DNA of 64,000 bases. It comes from Archegozetes longisetosus. Its lineage: Eukaryota; Arthropoda; Arachnida; Sarcoptiformes; Trhypochthoniidae. The position numbers and the translations under genes were made by a program. Under the pieces are notes generated by a model. It saw only the letters and a program-made list of their open reading frames with translations, searched no databases and was not told the origin of the DNA. Below, piece after piece: positions 1 to 11,890 of the stretch. Position 1 is the stretch's first letter. Every line of letters begins with the position of its first letter. The stretch spans positions 23,362-87,361 of the forward strand of contig JAEMBT020000051.1 of assembly GCA_018873245.2 (NCBI GenBank). Direction: 5' to 3'.

Positions 1-344
1 GAGGGACGATTAGTTATTTATTTTAAAATGACGAACACACATTAGAAATTTAAGGTTAACTGAATTTCTTGCCTAATCATCTTATAAAACAATAAATTCT
101 GAATTGTTGTATAAAATATAACAAAGATTTATGTGATAAGTAGATCTTGAAATTTTAGCGGTGTCTGTAGCAATGATTGAGACTTTATATTAATTAGTTT
201 ACCATGGATTAAAGTCAATAAATCACAGAAGAGATAAGACAATAGAATACCATAAGTAATTTATTGTAATCACCGTACGCTCTTTCGATTTTAGTTTTTT
301 TCTTAAAAAAGCTATGGGGCTCACTAAAACATCGTAGAAATTTA
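1..344. other. AT-rich DNA, nothing recognised
   Basis: No open frame, RNA gene or repeat structure that I can support. Confidence 0.6.
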
Positions 345-730
345 TATACCTCGCGACAAAAAAATCCGGAAAAAGTAAATGTCAAATTTTTAATGAAAAT
401 TAAAATATCTCGACCTCAGATTTATCACAAGAATGCATTTGATTCCAAATATTAATACTAAAAAGAAATGACAATTTAATTCGATCTCCCTCTGAATCTA
501 TACGCTTTTTAATGCGTTCTTTCATATTTTTGTTAAATGACTCCTATACATCTAATTATAAATTGTCTCATATTTGGTTTATTTTCGCGACCCACAGTTG
601 AAAATTTTTTTGGTTCTTCTTTCTCAATAATATCCTTTATTATTCTCCATAGATGTTGAATCGGGTTTAGGTCGGAAAAATTAATTGTCAAAATATGCCA
701 TGGGCTTCCGGATTTTTTTGTCGTAAGGAT
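345..730 (-). mobile_element. Tc1/mariner-like deletion derivative
   Basis: A 17-bp inverted terminal repeat (CGACAAAAAAATCCGGA) occurs at 354-370 and, inverted, at 707-723. On the minus strand between them the frame reads a DLNPIQHLW-type motif (about 645-675), which is the catalytic DLNPIE/SPDLNPIE block of Tc1-like transposases, followed by the decayed C-terminal part. The N-terminal two thirds of the transposase is missing, so this is a non-autonomous internal-deletion copy. Exact outer ends and target duplication are not resolved. Confidence 0.6.
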
Positions 731-1462
731 TATTATACAGACTTTTGGGAAAGTTTAATACATATATTACAGACTAAAAGTAATAGAGCTTCTACGTCTA
801 TGAGTCGTTATATATCATATTAAAAATTGATAAGAGAAAAAATTCTGTGGCTTGACATTCTTGAAACTGATGTCTCATTGAAAACATACAGATTTGATCA
901 CCGAAAAACTTCATTATAAATAGAATTTTTTTTCATGCAGTGAGGCGGATGAACTTTCAAGAAATAATGGGTAAACAATTTTCAAAACTAGGAGAGTTGT
1001 GCATTTGAAACTAATTATTTTAAAAGATTTTTGGGATAAAGAATCAACGCATATTGTTAATTATATAGAATAACTTAAAAGTGAAAGTCTAACATGCTAA
1101 TAAAGGTAGATCAAAATATTTAGAGAAATATTTTAATTACTGCTGCCAATTAATTTTCATGTAATGCTCGTAGTATTGAATATTATCTTAACCAAATAAA
1201 AATCTTGACACATTCGTGTACTACTTTAACTCTTTAGCACAAGTTAGAGGTCAAATATATCAACTTTACTTAAAAAATCGAGCTAAAATCATCCAGACGT
1301 CGTAATTATTTGGGAATTTAACTATCCCCCAGTCTTATATCCATCTTTCTGTGATATAGTCTGATGTACTTAGATTTATAATTTTATTTTATGTCGTCAC
1401 CAAAGACAAAAAAGATGGTCGTAAGACGACGCTCAAGACTAACTCTCAGTTCTTAGGCTCAC
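731..1462. other. AT-rich DNA, nothing recognised
   Basis: No coding frame or repeat that I can support. Confidence 0.5.
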
Positions 1463-1640
1463 AGGTCCGGAGCTCTTGCGGCTGCAGTGCTTTGATCCGG
1501 AGTGAGAGCTATGAACATGAGTTGGTCAGTGATGTATTGCTTTCGCGAATCTGCCTCAGCGTTCGCCTGTGGAGGGATAATGTGTTTGCGCCTAGCTTTG
1601 CTTAAAGGGGAGACTTGTTGGGAGCGCTCGACAAGAAGCA
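1463..1640 (-). CDS. Candidate internal exon, unknown gene
   Basis: This stretch is clearly more GC-rich than its surroundings and is open on the minus strand for about 60 codons. It is bounded by a plausible splice acceptor (T-rich tract then TGGTAG, AG at 1641-1642) and a plausible donor (CCT/GTGAGCC, GT at 1461-1462). The encoded segment is rich in Ala, Arg, Gln and Asp (for example PPQANAEADSRKQY). I do not recognise the family. No neighbouring exon was found, so it could also be an orphan fragment of a mobile element. Confidence 0.3.
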
Positions 1641-4312
1641 CTACCACAAAAAATTATAAAAAGGGGTCAGAACGTTAAAAATAAAAAGTTAAAATAAAAT
1701 GAAGCAGTACTTTTTGTGCGAAAAAAAGACTGAGTGATTTTATCCAAATTTTGAGGCTTTCTTTACAAATATTGGACAAGGAATCAGCCTTAGTCCAATA
1801 GGAAACTGGTGTCGCAAGCACAAGTCCAATGAAAGCCCAGCTGAGCTAGATGTGGACTCATCGAATATGTGCTTTGAACACCGTTTTAAGGATTAGTACT
1901 TAAGATGCCAGTTTGAGAATAGGGATTAAGGGTCTATGCTAGGATTACTGTTTTGTTACAAATGGAAATATTTGTTTACAGGATTTCCTTTGTTTAAAAT
2001 TTTTGTTCTGTTTAATTTGATTTAATTGTTGCGTCTTAAACTAAGTAATTTTAATCTGATACCATCTCATTTGAGATTCTACCTTTAACTACTAAGAATA
2101 AAAATTTCTCCTTACATCGCAGTGCTCTTATGTTTCCAGTTTAGCTGTCATGCTGTAAGTAATCCTCAAATTTAACCTGCATGCTCTATCGGTCACAGCG
2201 TATTATAAGACATAAGGTAACAATTCTCCAAAATTAATTGTACTTTTTAGAAAGCTAAGACGTGGTAAAGGGTCATAGGAGAACAATATAGCTGTAAACA
2301 AATCGATTTTACACTTGCAGTAGTTGCAAAGAATCTTAATTATATTTGGTAGACCTCACAAGCTCTCAAAGAATTAATGCGCACGCTAGGAACAATTTCT
2401 CAGTTTTCATTTTTTTTCTGGAAATAAATTCATGATTCGAAGAAATTACTGATAAATGAAAATGTGAAGATTAATGCCTAATGAATTTCGTTCAGTTGGA
2501 TAAGTATAATGGAGGCCTACGAAACGTATTTAATCTTCTTTATCGAGATTTCGAGATTTTGTTGAAGTTTTAAATCTATTAATCTATTTAATCGCGAATA
2601 AATAGTTCATTAAAAAATGGAATATTGCTCTTTTGTTCTTGAAAAATGCTCAAAAAAAATGTATACTAAATCGTCTACTCACACTAAATTTAAGAGGAAA
2701 TAATCACTTTCCCAACAAAACTATAAAAAATAGTTAAATATATAATTCTCTGTTGCTACAAAAGCTGTGTGAGAGATCAGTCTAATAGTGTCACCACTGC
2801 TCAGTAAAGATTCTATCATCCAAATACCTTTATTTGTAAGACCAATATATTGTTCTCTTTAATGAAATAAGTATAATTCCTAAATCTGTAATTTTGAAAA
2901 TGATAAAATGTAGTAATAGTAAAAATATTTATTACTTTCCGTAAATCTAATACATGATTAAGTGATCTTGATATAAAATTCAGCGTTACTCAAAAGGGTA
3001 ATAACACAAACTTCTTATATGTTTCTTAGGATACTTTCAGTTGGATTGAACTTGAAATCAAGATATATCTGAATTGTGATGATTAGTAGGTTGCCATTGG
3101 TTCTATTATTTCTTAACTAGAAAATTAAACTATCAAAGCGAAATACAACTTAAAGAATATACTGTAAGCCAAGTTTTAAATCAATTTATTGCTGAGATAA
3201 ACCTCATATAATTCATGATTTTAAAAATTTAATTATAAATTTGCCTTCATTTTTCCTAAAAATCATACCGTTGAATTAGGTCATAATTCATTTCAATTGG
3301 TAACTAAGACAACGTTCTGGTTATTTAACATTATAAATAAAAGACTAAATGCAACCTAATCTCATTTAGTTTTTAATTTTGTAAAAACTTAGAAATATAC
3401 CATAATAAGTATATTGCTGAATATTTTGCTACTACCTTATTAATTGCGGGTTTCATATGAAGGAAGATTAAATAAAACTCCATGGAATATCGCAAAAGTA
3501 AGCATCGAAGCTAATGAACCGAATATTTCTGAGGATTGTATGAATAAATCTGTACTCAACATAGTGGCATGTGCCGAAAACTTGTGCATAAAATGGTTCT
3601 GCAATTACTTAAATACATCAAATGAAAAATTATGTAAGATTGTTTATGATTCGTATTGTTGTTGGTTGAATGTCGTGCGTTGCGTGTGCTTGCATGAAGA
3701 TGCGAAGACTTTTGAAGTTTCCATTTTAAAAACGGAGCAAGAGTTGAAAGCAAGCTACTGTCATGATTGGCCAAGAAAATCCTTTGTTTGTAGCAGTTCC
3801 TCAAGTTCGTTAGGAAACCTGTTCTTGATCTCGAATTTCCTTTTTACCAATTCTCGAAGTTAACCTCTAATTATAAATTTTGTGATCAAATCATCAAACA
3901 TCGAGTTTAATAGTCAAGAATATAAAAGACAATGTTTGAAGGAATAATACTTTATATTTTATTTTAAAGGTGCTCAAGAAGATAATTGCTTGAATACAAA
4001 ATCTCTTTCGAATCAATTAAAAATAATTGCAATAACAAAGATATAGAGGAATTATTATTAGTAATATAAGATAAATAAATATTTATTCAAATGGGATTTT
4101 AATCTTTAGTTATGCCAATAATAGAATTAAAGTGACGGAAATAATTCAGATATTAATTAGGTTTTGGTCAATCGAACGAACTCAAAGAGTTAATAAATAA
4201 ATCGCTTATTTCTTGAATAGTGACTATTATATAATTGAGCTCACGGCAGTTAGATATTGGGTCAACATTTAGCGATGCTACAGGGAGCTTAGGAGTAAGG
4301 GCTACAGGCACA
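1641..4312. other. AT-rich DNA with one short plus-strand open frame
   Basis: About 1738-1896 on the plus strand is open for some 50 codons, reads plausible protein (SPIGNWCRKHKS) and ends at TAG. It lies close to the candidate exon at 1463-1640 but on the other strand. A 139-codon frame at 3444-3863 lacks an ATG at its 5' end and has no recognisable content. Nothing else stands out. Confidence 0.35.
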
Positions 4313-4575
4313 TCACATATGAATGACATTGTGTAATAACCGGTTATCGCTCAATGAATGAAATAGAGAAAACTTCATTCAAAGTTGCGCAAGAATTTTA
4401 TTGAAATAAAAAGTTTACATTTGTCATGGCAATAAATTCTTATTTTCTCATTGAAACATGTGCTGAATTTTTAATATAAGATAAAACACAAGTCAAAGAG
4501 CTCAATTAAAATAGAATCCAAAAATCAAGTTAACTAGAGATAACCGCTTATTACTCTTTGTCATTCATATATCGC
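4313..4575. repeat. Inverted-repeat (MITE-like) element
   Basis: An imperfect arm of about 38 bp starting near 4316 (ATGAATGACATTGTGTAATA) recurs inverted near 4535-4573, about 165 bp apart. The arms share ATGAATGACA, GTAATAA and CGGTTATC blocks. There is no coding sequence inside. It looks like a small terminal-inverted-repeat element; no target duplication was identified. Confidence 0.45.
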
Positions 4576-5449
4576 TAAGCTTAACTTGAAAGGTTATGTT
4601 CAATTTCCGCACTATTTTAATGGTTATGCCCACTTTAAAAAATCAATATCCACTTATTCAAATAAAATAGTAATACCTAACCATTTTATAGAGAAAATTT
4701 TACATTTATAATGTTTTTCTATAGAGACTTCAAGTGTCGAAAAGACTAAGGTTAAAGTTGAATTCAAGTTCATGCCCTGCCTTGTTCCACTTGAGACCCT
4801 AAGTGGAATCTAACGATTATATCCATTTAAGCGAAAGTCAAAAACAGCACCTATTGTCCCTTTGATTTGACTGCAACTCATATCGTTTAATTACAAAATC
4901 AAGATCTAGGCTTCATACATTGAAAGTAAAGAGTAAACCTGACACGAGTGTAAGATACAATATATGGATTTTTTTATTCAATACTATCTTCTTTTATTAA
5001 TGAGATTAGTTTTGTCCATACTCTGCACAAATACTATACAATTTTGAAAGTTTTAACGACAATATTTTGCTACATATGAAACATAATGAAAAAAAAAATT
5101 TGTAATACAAAGTGTCTGTATTTTTATGTTCATAAATACTCTAAAAATTATTAAATTCTACCAATAGATGCCTGTTTTCTATTAATTTCCAACGCTGCAT
5201 ATGATTCATCTATTAAAATCTGGTAGAAGTCAACAAGAGTTTAAGGTGCCTTAATGTCGGTAAGAGTTCTATTTTGATTTAATAGAATTCAGAATTTAAC
5301 TAAGTTTCAGTTAAAACGTTTGTTAAAGGTAGTTAGTCGTAAAACAATAAAAACGCATTACAATATTCACATACTAAAGAACACTTTTAAAAACTCATTT
5401 AACTTCTATTCACAGCCCCCTCATAAAATCCAGACAAAAGGAAGTAGTA
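4576..5449. other. AT-rich DNA, nothing recognised
   Basis: No coding or repeat structure that I can support. Confidence 0.5.
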
Positions 5450-5457
5450 CCATCAGA

Positions 5458-5572
5458 CTAAAGATGGGCCAACTGGTCCTCAAAATGAATCTGATCACAC
5501 CGCGAACCGCCAAGCTTAGAACCGCATCGGTCCGCGGTTTAACCGCAGTCCGGTGCAGTCCACCCATCTTTA
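5458..5572. mobile_element. 115-bp hAT-type MITE with 8-bp target duplication
   Basis: Ends are inverted (TAAAGATGGG at 5459-5468; CCCATCTTTA at 5563-5572). The flanks carry the identical 8-bp duplication CCATCAGA (5450-5457 and 5573-5580), the target size made by hAT transposases. The interior is strikingly GC-rich against this background and consists of overlapping ACCGC/GCGGT words in both orientations, so the element can fold on itself. Non-coding, non-autonomous. Confidence 0.7.
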
Positions 5573-5767
5573 CCATCAGATATGCTAACCATTTACTAGA
5601 CGCACATATAAATCAAATTTGACCCAGAAGAGCAGGGTATGAGAAGTGGAATGTTTATATCCTTATCTCAAAGACTTGATGAGTTATATCAAACGATCTC
5701 GGTTGAGTCTATAGTACTGTACCCTATGTCATTCCAGTATTACTAGACTACAACCAAAGTTGATATA

Positions 5768-7379
5768 CAGTATGTGACAAAATTGTTTTGATAAATAGTA
5801 ATTTAATACCATTTTGATTGGAACTTTTTAATTAATTAATGAGAAGATGTGACACTTAAATCAAATTAACGCCAAATAATACTCTTTTGAATATTATCAG
5901 AATTAAATAATTTCATTATTAACATATTATAAATTAATTATAGTTAAGAGAAGGTTAGAATTTTGTGGACAAAAATGTTTTGATGAGAAAGATTTAAGTT
6001 TTTTGCAATTAAATTACTTAGGAGAGATAAATGACTAATATTTTGTTGGACCTCCATTTCGTTGTAGAACCGCTTGAATACGTTTCGGCACTTGATTTCA
6101 CCCACTTTTTAGTCAGTTCGGGAGGAATATTCTACCATACCTTCAGAATAGTGCTTTTTAACTGGCTTTTGTTCGAAATATCATATTCCCGAATATTTGT
6201 GTCCACATACTCCCACAATTGCTCAATAACGTTAAGATCCGGACTCTGTGGCGGCCAATCCAATAGCGAGATATCATTATCTTCAAAGAACTAATTCGGA
6301 GGTATATTTCGGATCGCAGCCTTGTTGGAAAATAAAAGTGCGTCCGATTTTAATTTTTTTCGCAGACTGCTTAAGATTATTGCTCAGAGTATCAACATAA
6401 AGATATCTGTCCATCATTTCTTCAATAAGACCGGATTTCCAGTCCCACTGGAGGACATACAGCCCCAGACAAAAACTGATCCACCGCTGTGTTTTATAGT
6501 TGGCTGTAAGCAGTCTTCGTTTAGTTCTTCACCAACTTTTCTCCAGACTTTTATGCGTCCATCTGTTCCAAATAATTTTAATTTACTTCCATCGAACCAT
6601 AAAACACGGTTCCAGAAAGTATCATCCTTAGAAAGATATTTGTTGGCAAACTCCATTCGTTTCTTACGATTATGTGAATTAATATATGGTTTTTTTCAAA
6701 TTGTTTTACAATCCTGATAATAGTTTTAGGACTAACTTTCTTATGGTATAAGTTGTTAAATTCATCGATAACTTTTACTGAACTAATCCGCCGGTTTTAG
6801 ATAACCATTCGTTTGATGTGTTACTCTTTGTTAATATTTTCTTCCGGCCCCTTCTTCGCGATTAACAACAGATTTGAATTGTTTATACTTCTCTACAATT
6901 TTATGGGCAGTTTGCGGGATAACTCCTGTTAAATCATGGATCTCACTAAATAGTAATTCCTTTTCTAAACACAGTTTTACAATTATTTGACGCAAGTCGT
7001 TAGATATTTCTCTTTTCGCGATAGACATAATTGCAATTAATTCTAATTATGTATTTTAATTCTGCAATAAATGTATTGTTAGATAAAAATTATAAATTAT
7101 TAAATAAATAACAAAAGCTACTGAAAATTATGGTCAACTTAATGCGAAGCGCGATATCAAAACAATTTTGTCCAATAATTTTTAGGTATTGACTCAAATG
7201 TGTCTTAATTTCGTTCTCATAGCAATAAAGAAAATATTTTAATGCGTCGCATTTGAATTTTAAAATACAGCGCTCCGAAATGACATATATATATATTTTT
7301 TATTGATTTTACAAATAAAAATGATATATTAAACTTAGAATTTTGAATGCGTTTATCAAAACAATGTTCTCACATACTG
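5768..7379 (-). mobile_element. Tc1-like transposon with doubled (IR/DR) ends, TA duplication
   Basis: Outer ends match when one is inverted: CAGTATGTGAC...TTGTTTTGAT at 5768 and its complement ending at 7379, each bordered by TA (5766-5767, 7380-7381). A second inner copy of the core (GACAAAA..TGTTTTGAT) occurs about 200 bp inside each end (near 5967-5985 and 7155-7172). That gives the inverted/direct repeat arrangement known from Sleeping Beauty-type Tc1 elements. It encloses a decayed transposase on the minus strand. Confidence 0.75.
6028..7028 (-). pseudogene. Tc1-family transposase, decayed
   Basis: The ATG at 7026-7028 opens an N-terminal helix-turn-helix segment (about 65 codons). After a break, the frame at 6414-6656 carries the first catalytic block (RVLWFDGSKLKLFGTDG) and the SGGSVFVWGCMS block of Tc1 transposases. 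Further downstream, in shifted frames, an FQQ-D-PK-TS block and a WPPQSPDLN block can be read, down to about 6028. At least two frameshifts and several stops disrupt it, so it cannot give an active protein. It lies inside the terminal repeats of the 5768-7379 element. Confidence 0.8.
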
Positions 7380-7381
7380 TA

Positions 7382-7897
7382 TGTAGCTACGATAATTTAA
7401 AAGTATAAAATGAAAATAGAAATGACTCAAGTTAGGGTAATAGTAAATTTGGTCAACTTAGTTGAAAAATTCACAAAAGTTAATTTATGATATCTAATAA
7501 ATTTGAATAAATACTCTGGACCAAACAATTAAGGCTGTAATCACAGTTACTCTTAACAAATGATGGAGATATCTATGTTATTGATGATAAGAATTTTGGA
7601 CAACTTTGAAATGAAAAGTTAGAAATCAACATAAAACTCTTTTGAAGTTAAAGAACGAACATAAATTGATAACACATATAATTTTCATTTCGAGATTTCA
7701 GTTGCTTTATCAGGAAATGAAAACTTTTATTTATGTGAATCGTGGAGAAGTAATTAGAACTCTATTCGAAACACAATTTAAGTATTTTGGTGATATTTTT
7801 GTTAATTAACTCTAAATGACAATGACATACAATGTAATAGATATTGAGAAAATACTAGAAGGTATCGAAACGTCAGATGTAGTGAAGAACTCAATAA
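7382..7897. other. AT-rich DNA, nothing recognised
   Basis: No coding or repeat structure that I can support. Confidence 0.5.
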
Positions 7898-7899
7898 TA

Positions 7900-8431
7900 T
7901 ACAGGGTTTAACAAGATTTTTTGCAAGGGATATACAGCAAAAACTACGGATGATATGAACATATTATTGAATGATTTTTGACATACTATCAAAATGGAAA
8001 TGATTTGGGTAGTTGAACAGTCAAAATAAAAATTTTAGATTTTGCGCTTTAAAACAGGTTTTTTCTAATAGCTGACCATAGAGTATAAACACAACAAATC
8101 AGCTGATCATAAAGTGTAAACACAACAAAGGCGTTTCTTTTAAAGTGTTTTTGTTATAATTGATATCATTTGTAATGGCCGGAACATATTATAGTGAAAA
8201 AAACGCGTTTAATTGACAGAATTAAATGCATTGCATTCAAAGAAACGTTGCTTTTATCATATCCAGAACGACTTAATGCTGTGCGTCGCGCAAGTGGTGG
8301 TCATACTGAATATTAAATTTGTACCTTTTATTTCCATTTTCTATAACGAATTCAATAAAATTTACTTTAAACTTGTAGCTTCTGCAGTTTTTGCTGTATA
8401 CCCCTTGCAAAAGATCTTGCTAAACCCTGTA
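7900..8431 (+). mobile_element. 532-bp mariner-type deletion derivative
   Basis: About 50-bp terminal inverted repeats start TACAGGGTTTA at 7900 and end TAAACCCTGTA at 8431, each next to TA. In the right half the plus strand encodes the C-terminal tail of a Tc1/mariner transposase (PERLNAVRRASGGHTEY then stop, about 8262-8313), so this is an internal-deletion copy. An internal tandem duplication of about 31 bp (AGCTGAnCATAnAGT core) lies at about 8071-8131. Non-autonomous. Confidence 0.7.
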
Positions 8432-8433
8432 TA

Positions 8434-10076
8434 ATCATCACTTATTGAGTTATATTATTGTATGTGAAACAAAGAAAAAAGTAATAATAAGTTTTATAAA
8501 ATTCCAGTCTATTGAATTCGTAAAGGTTATAGATTTGTCAAAACTTGAAATTTAATTTCATATTTTTGTGTTCACTATAAACTTATTATTAGTTTATATT
8601 GAGAGTAAACTTGTAGAAGAGTTTGAGTTATTTGAATCGAAATGACTTATTAAAACTTTTGAGGTCGCCAGAAGTATAACTTCTTCATGGTCAATAATCC
8701 CTTTTATACTATTTTATATTATTTTTACTGGTCAAATTCCAATATTTGATCAACTTTTTAACTTTTATGCGATAGGGAAGATTTGGGAAAATTGTTTTAA
8801 AGCAACTTTAAATGGAGTGCTCTAGGAAAATTAGTGGCAGAATTTGCTATCTTGATTGACTTTCTAGAACTTGGACCGATCGTTTTGGTGAACTTGCTCT
8901 CAACCTTACTCTTCGACTTAAACTTGTCCTAAATTTTAGATTGCATTAGTTATATTCATCCATCAGAGAAGCATTGAAATAGAAAGACGAAAGAAACAAA
9001 TCACTCAAGTCAACAATTGAAAACTAATTAATTACAACCAAACGAACGGACATTCAGACAGCACACCCTCACGATTGGCTCATAAGAGGAACCTAGGTTA
9101 AGAGCCAAATCCTTTGAGTGTTTCCAAGTTAAAGGACAATCATTCAAGTAAAATTTTAGTCAAACCAATGCTACAAATCAATGAACTATTTCTCGAGTCC
9201 GAACAGTGACAACACCGAAAGATTATAAGGTAAAATCGAATATACTGTTATTCCAGAATAAAGCCTATGAACAAAAATCTAATAATGCGTCCGCTTTAGC
9301 GAAAAGAAGTAAGCTATTTATTCAATGATTCTGAACGTGGTTTGAGTAAAATATTCAAAATAAATCATGGCTATTGTCTCTAATCTGGCTATTTCGACAA
9401 TTTAAAATCCAGTATTTAGTAATTAAACCTAATGTCTCTCCATTGAGATAAATGTAAGTATCACGTTTGATGTTAATAATGTAATATGACGTCGAAGATA
9501 GAGGTTTCAAAAATAAGATAAAATGTAATTAAATCTATTCAAGAACAAGATAGTGTCTACAACTTTCCTACCCTACTACCCTATCGAATGGTAAAGCATA
9601 GAAAGTTTTGTATTAGCATGCAATTCAACTCAATAGTAATTCTTATAAGACTTATAAATATTGAGAAAAATCTTTATCAAAATATCGATCAAATTAAAGC
9701 TGACTATTCATCAATAAGTCGACTTAGTGAGTTCATAAAACAGTATTTGTTTTCTGCAGTGTTTTTTTTGTAATTAGAGCATGTCTTCAATATGCTGATA
9801 AAATTAATCGAATAACTTAATTGGCATCCAAATAATTGTTTAAGCATCAGTTTAATTGCTTAAGAATTAATTTCATAAAGAGTGTTGAAAATATCACTTA
9901 CGTTATTTTTTTTGATTAATTTTACTAACATATTGGAGATATACTTTCATTACTTTGAACATTTCATAAGCAAAGACTGTTTCGTAGACTTATTATTGGT
10001 ACAATTGAAAAGTTCGTACCCTAAGTATCAAAGAATGAATTTTATTGAAATTTCTTTACAAAAAACTTAAAGGTAA
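8434..10076. other. AT-rich DNA, nothing recognised
   Basis: Two short plus-strand frames (9588-9773, 9882-10070) have no recognisable content and look like chance frames in AT-rich DNA. Confidence 0.5.
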
Positions 10077-10426
10077 TCCCTCTGAGCACTAACAACCCGC
10101 TTCATCCTCTCCTGCCATTTATCATAAACCTGTCGCCACTCACGAGGAGTAATACTGTTGAAGAGATCATTTACTGTCCGATCGATCTCTTCTTCGGACA
10201 AGAATCAGCGACCTCTTAAATGTTTCTTCAACTTTCGAAACAACCAAAAGTCGAAGGGGCAATGTCTGATTTGTACGGGGGGATGTCGCATAAATTGCAC
10301 TGAATTTTGATTCAAGACATTCTTCAGTAAGTGAAGCGTTATGTGGTCGAACATTTTCATCTTAAAGGAATAGCCAACAATAACCCGAAAATCTCGAGAA
10401 TTGAAATCAATTTTTATTTCAGACAT
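10077..10426 (-). pseudogene. Mariner transposase C-terminal remnant
   Basis: The minus strand reads the HPP...CPFDFWLFRKLKKHLRG block typical of the third catalytic region of mariner transposases. After an in-frame stop (about 10205-10207) it continues with the expected C-terminal tail (W-Q-ER-KRVVSAQRDY). The SPDLAP segment is scrambled and the N-terminal half is gone. This is an old, truncated copy; no ends were found. Confidence 0.75.
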
Positions 10427-10440
10427 TACTGTTGTTTAAA

Positions 10441-11424
10441 AAATCATAAAATGTAAAAAAACGACAGAAAAAGTTGAAAATTTTTGTTCGATATTTAGAA
10501 ATGATATATTTAAATGAAACATTCAAAAATGATTTAATTATCATCAGAACCTCGTTAGGGTATGAACTTTTCAATTGTACCAATACTTAACTTATTGATG
10601 AATAATCAGTTTATCTTGATTGAAATTTTGATAAATTAATAAATCTTATCGGTATTACTAGTGGGTTGAATTATATGCTAATATGAAACTTTATGTGCTT
10701 ATAGATCTCGATATAACATTAAAATAACAGTTTTATGTTCAGTTAATCTCCTGATTACTCATTTTATCACTACTTATCAGAAAAAGATGTTTCTCCCAAA
10801 AAGGCTTTTCAGATTATTCTTGAGTTTTATGGAAATTATTTTAAATTTTCATTAAAAACTAAATAAACTGACATTTTCACTGAAATTTTTACACATGATC
10901 TAGTCTCATCAAATCAGAAAAATTTTAAGATCATTTTGTGAATTATATATTACAGTATCTCAAAAATTACTCACTAAATAACGGATTAAAAATAGTGAAT
11001 AACGAAAATAGATCTTATTGTTGAAAATAAGCTAAACTTCGACTATTATTATTTTGGAAACATGAAATATTGGAAAGTACATAAATATATTTCATTCAGA
11101 TAACTCATCCTTTTACAGTTGTTAAAATATTAATTTAAAATCAAGATCTAATATTTAGCTTGTTTACAAATTATATACTGAACTCTTTTTCACATATAGT
11201 TCAAGAAAAATCACATATTTATTCTAACCTAACTTGTAGAATTAAACTTTAAAGAATCCCGATCAACTTTGTCCTAAACTATTATATTGGTATTGAGATG
11301 GCAAATGAATAAGAATTTTATATTGAAACTGTATATCCAATCTTACTATTGCTTGAGTTTTGTTAGGTTAGATTAAGTTAGTAATGTTAGTGAAAGTCAA
11401 AGCCGAGTAGTGCTCTTGTCCCTA
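10441..11424. other. AT-rich DNA, nothing recognised
   Basis: No coding or repeat structure that I can support up to the target duplication of the MULE element. Confidence 0.5.
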
Positions 11425-11439
11425 CTCCATTTCGGTATC

Positions 11440-11608
11440 AGGACACTTGTTCGTCGCCGTTTGTTCGTAAGACATTTGTTCGTCGGACATTTGTTCGTCT
11501 GAGACTCTTATTCGTCAAACACTTGTTCGTCGGACATTTGTTCGTCTAAGACACTTGTTCGTCTAAGACACTTGTTCGTCTAAGACACTTACTCATCCAA
11601 GACACTTT
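11440..11608. repeat. Tandem-repeat left terminus of the MULE
   Basis: About ten head-to-tail copies of a 12 to 18-bp unit with core ACACTTGTTCGTCTAAG. The last three units are almost identical and the outer ones diverge. It is the inverted counterpart of the right array at 13437-13668. Confidence 0.8.
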
Positions 11609-11890
11609 CAGGATGCTTGTTCATATGAAAATATATTTATCCTTGATATAACACAAGTGAAATAAATACGATGTTTTAATCAATATTCCACAATTTATTT
11701 GAAGAAAGTTACGAATTAAAAATTGTAACAATAAAAAGAATTACGAAAACTATAATAGTGAAGAAAATGATAATAAATAAGAATTAAAGAATTACATACA
11801 AATAAAAGAATAAAAATAATTAAGTTGATTGAAATTCCAAGTTATGGGCGATTCCAATGAGATAGCTGTCCAGATCCCGTGAGCCATACA

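Noticed and set aside
3444..3863. 139-codon plus-strand ORF (and its 82-codon antisense shadow)
   Set aside because: It lacks an ATG start, has low complexity near the end and matches no domain on either strand.
8213..8434. 73-codon plus-strand ORF
   Set aside because: It runs through a mariner deletion derivative in the wrong frame; the meaningful frame is the short transposase tail.
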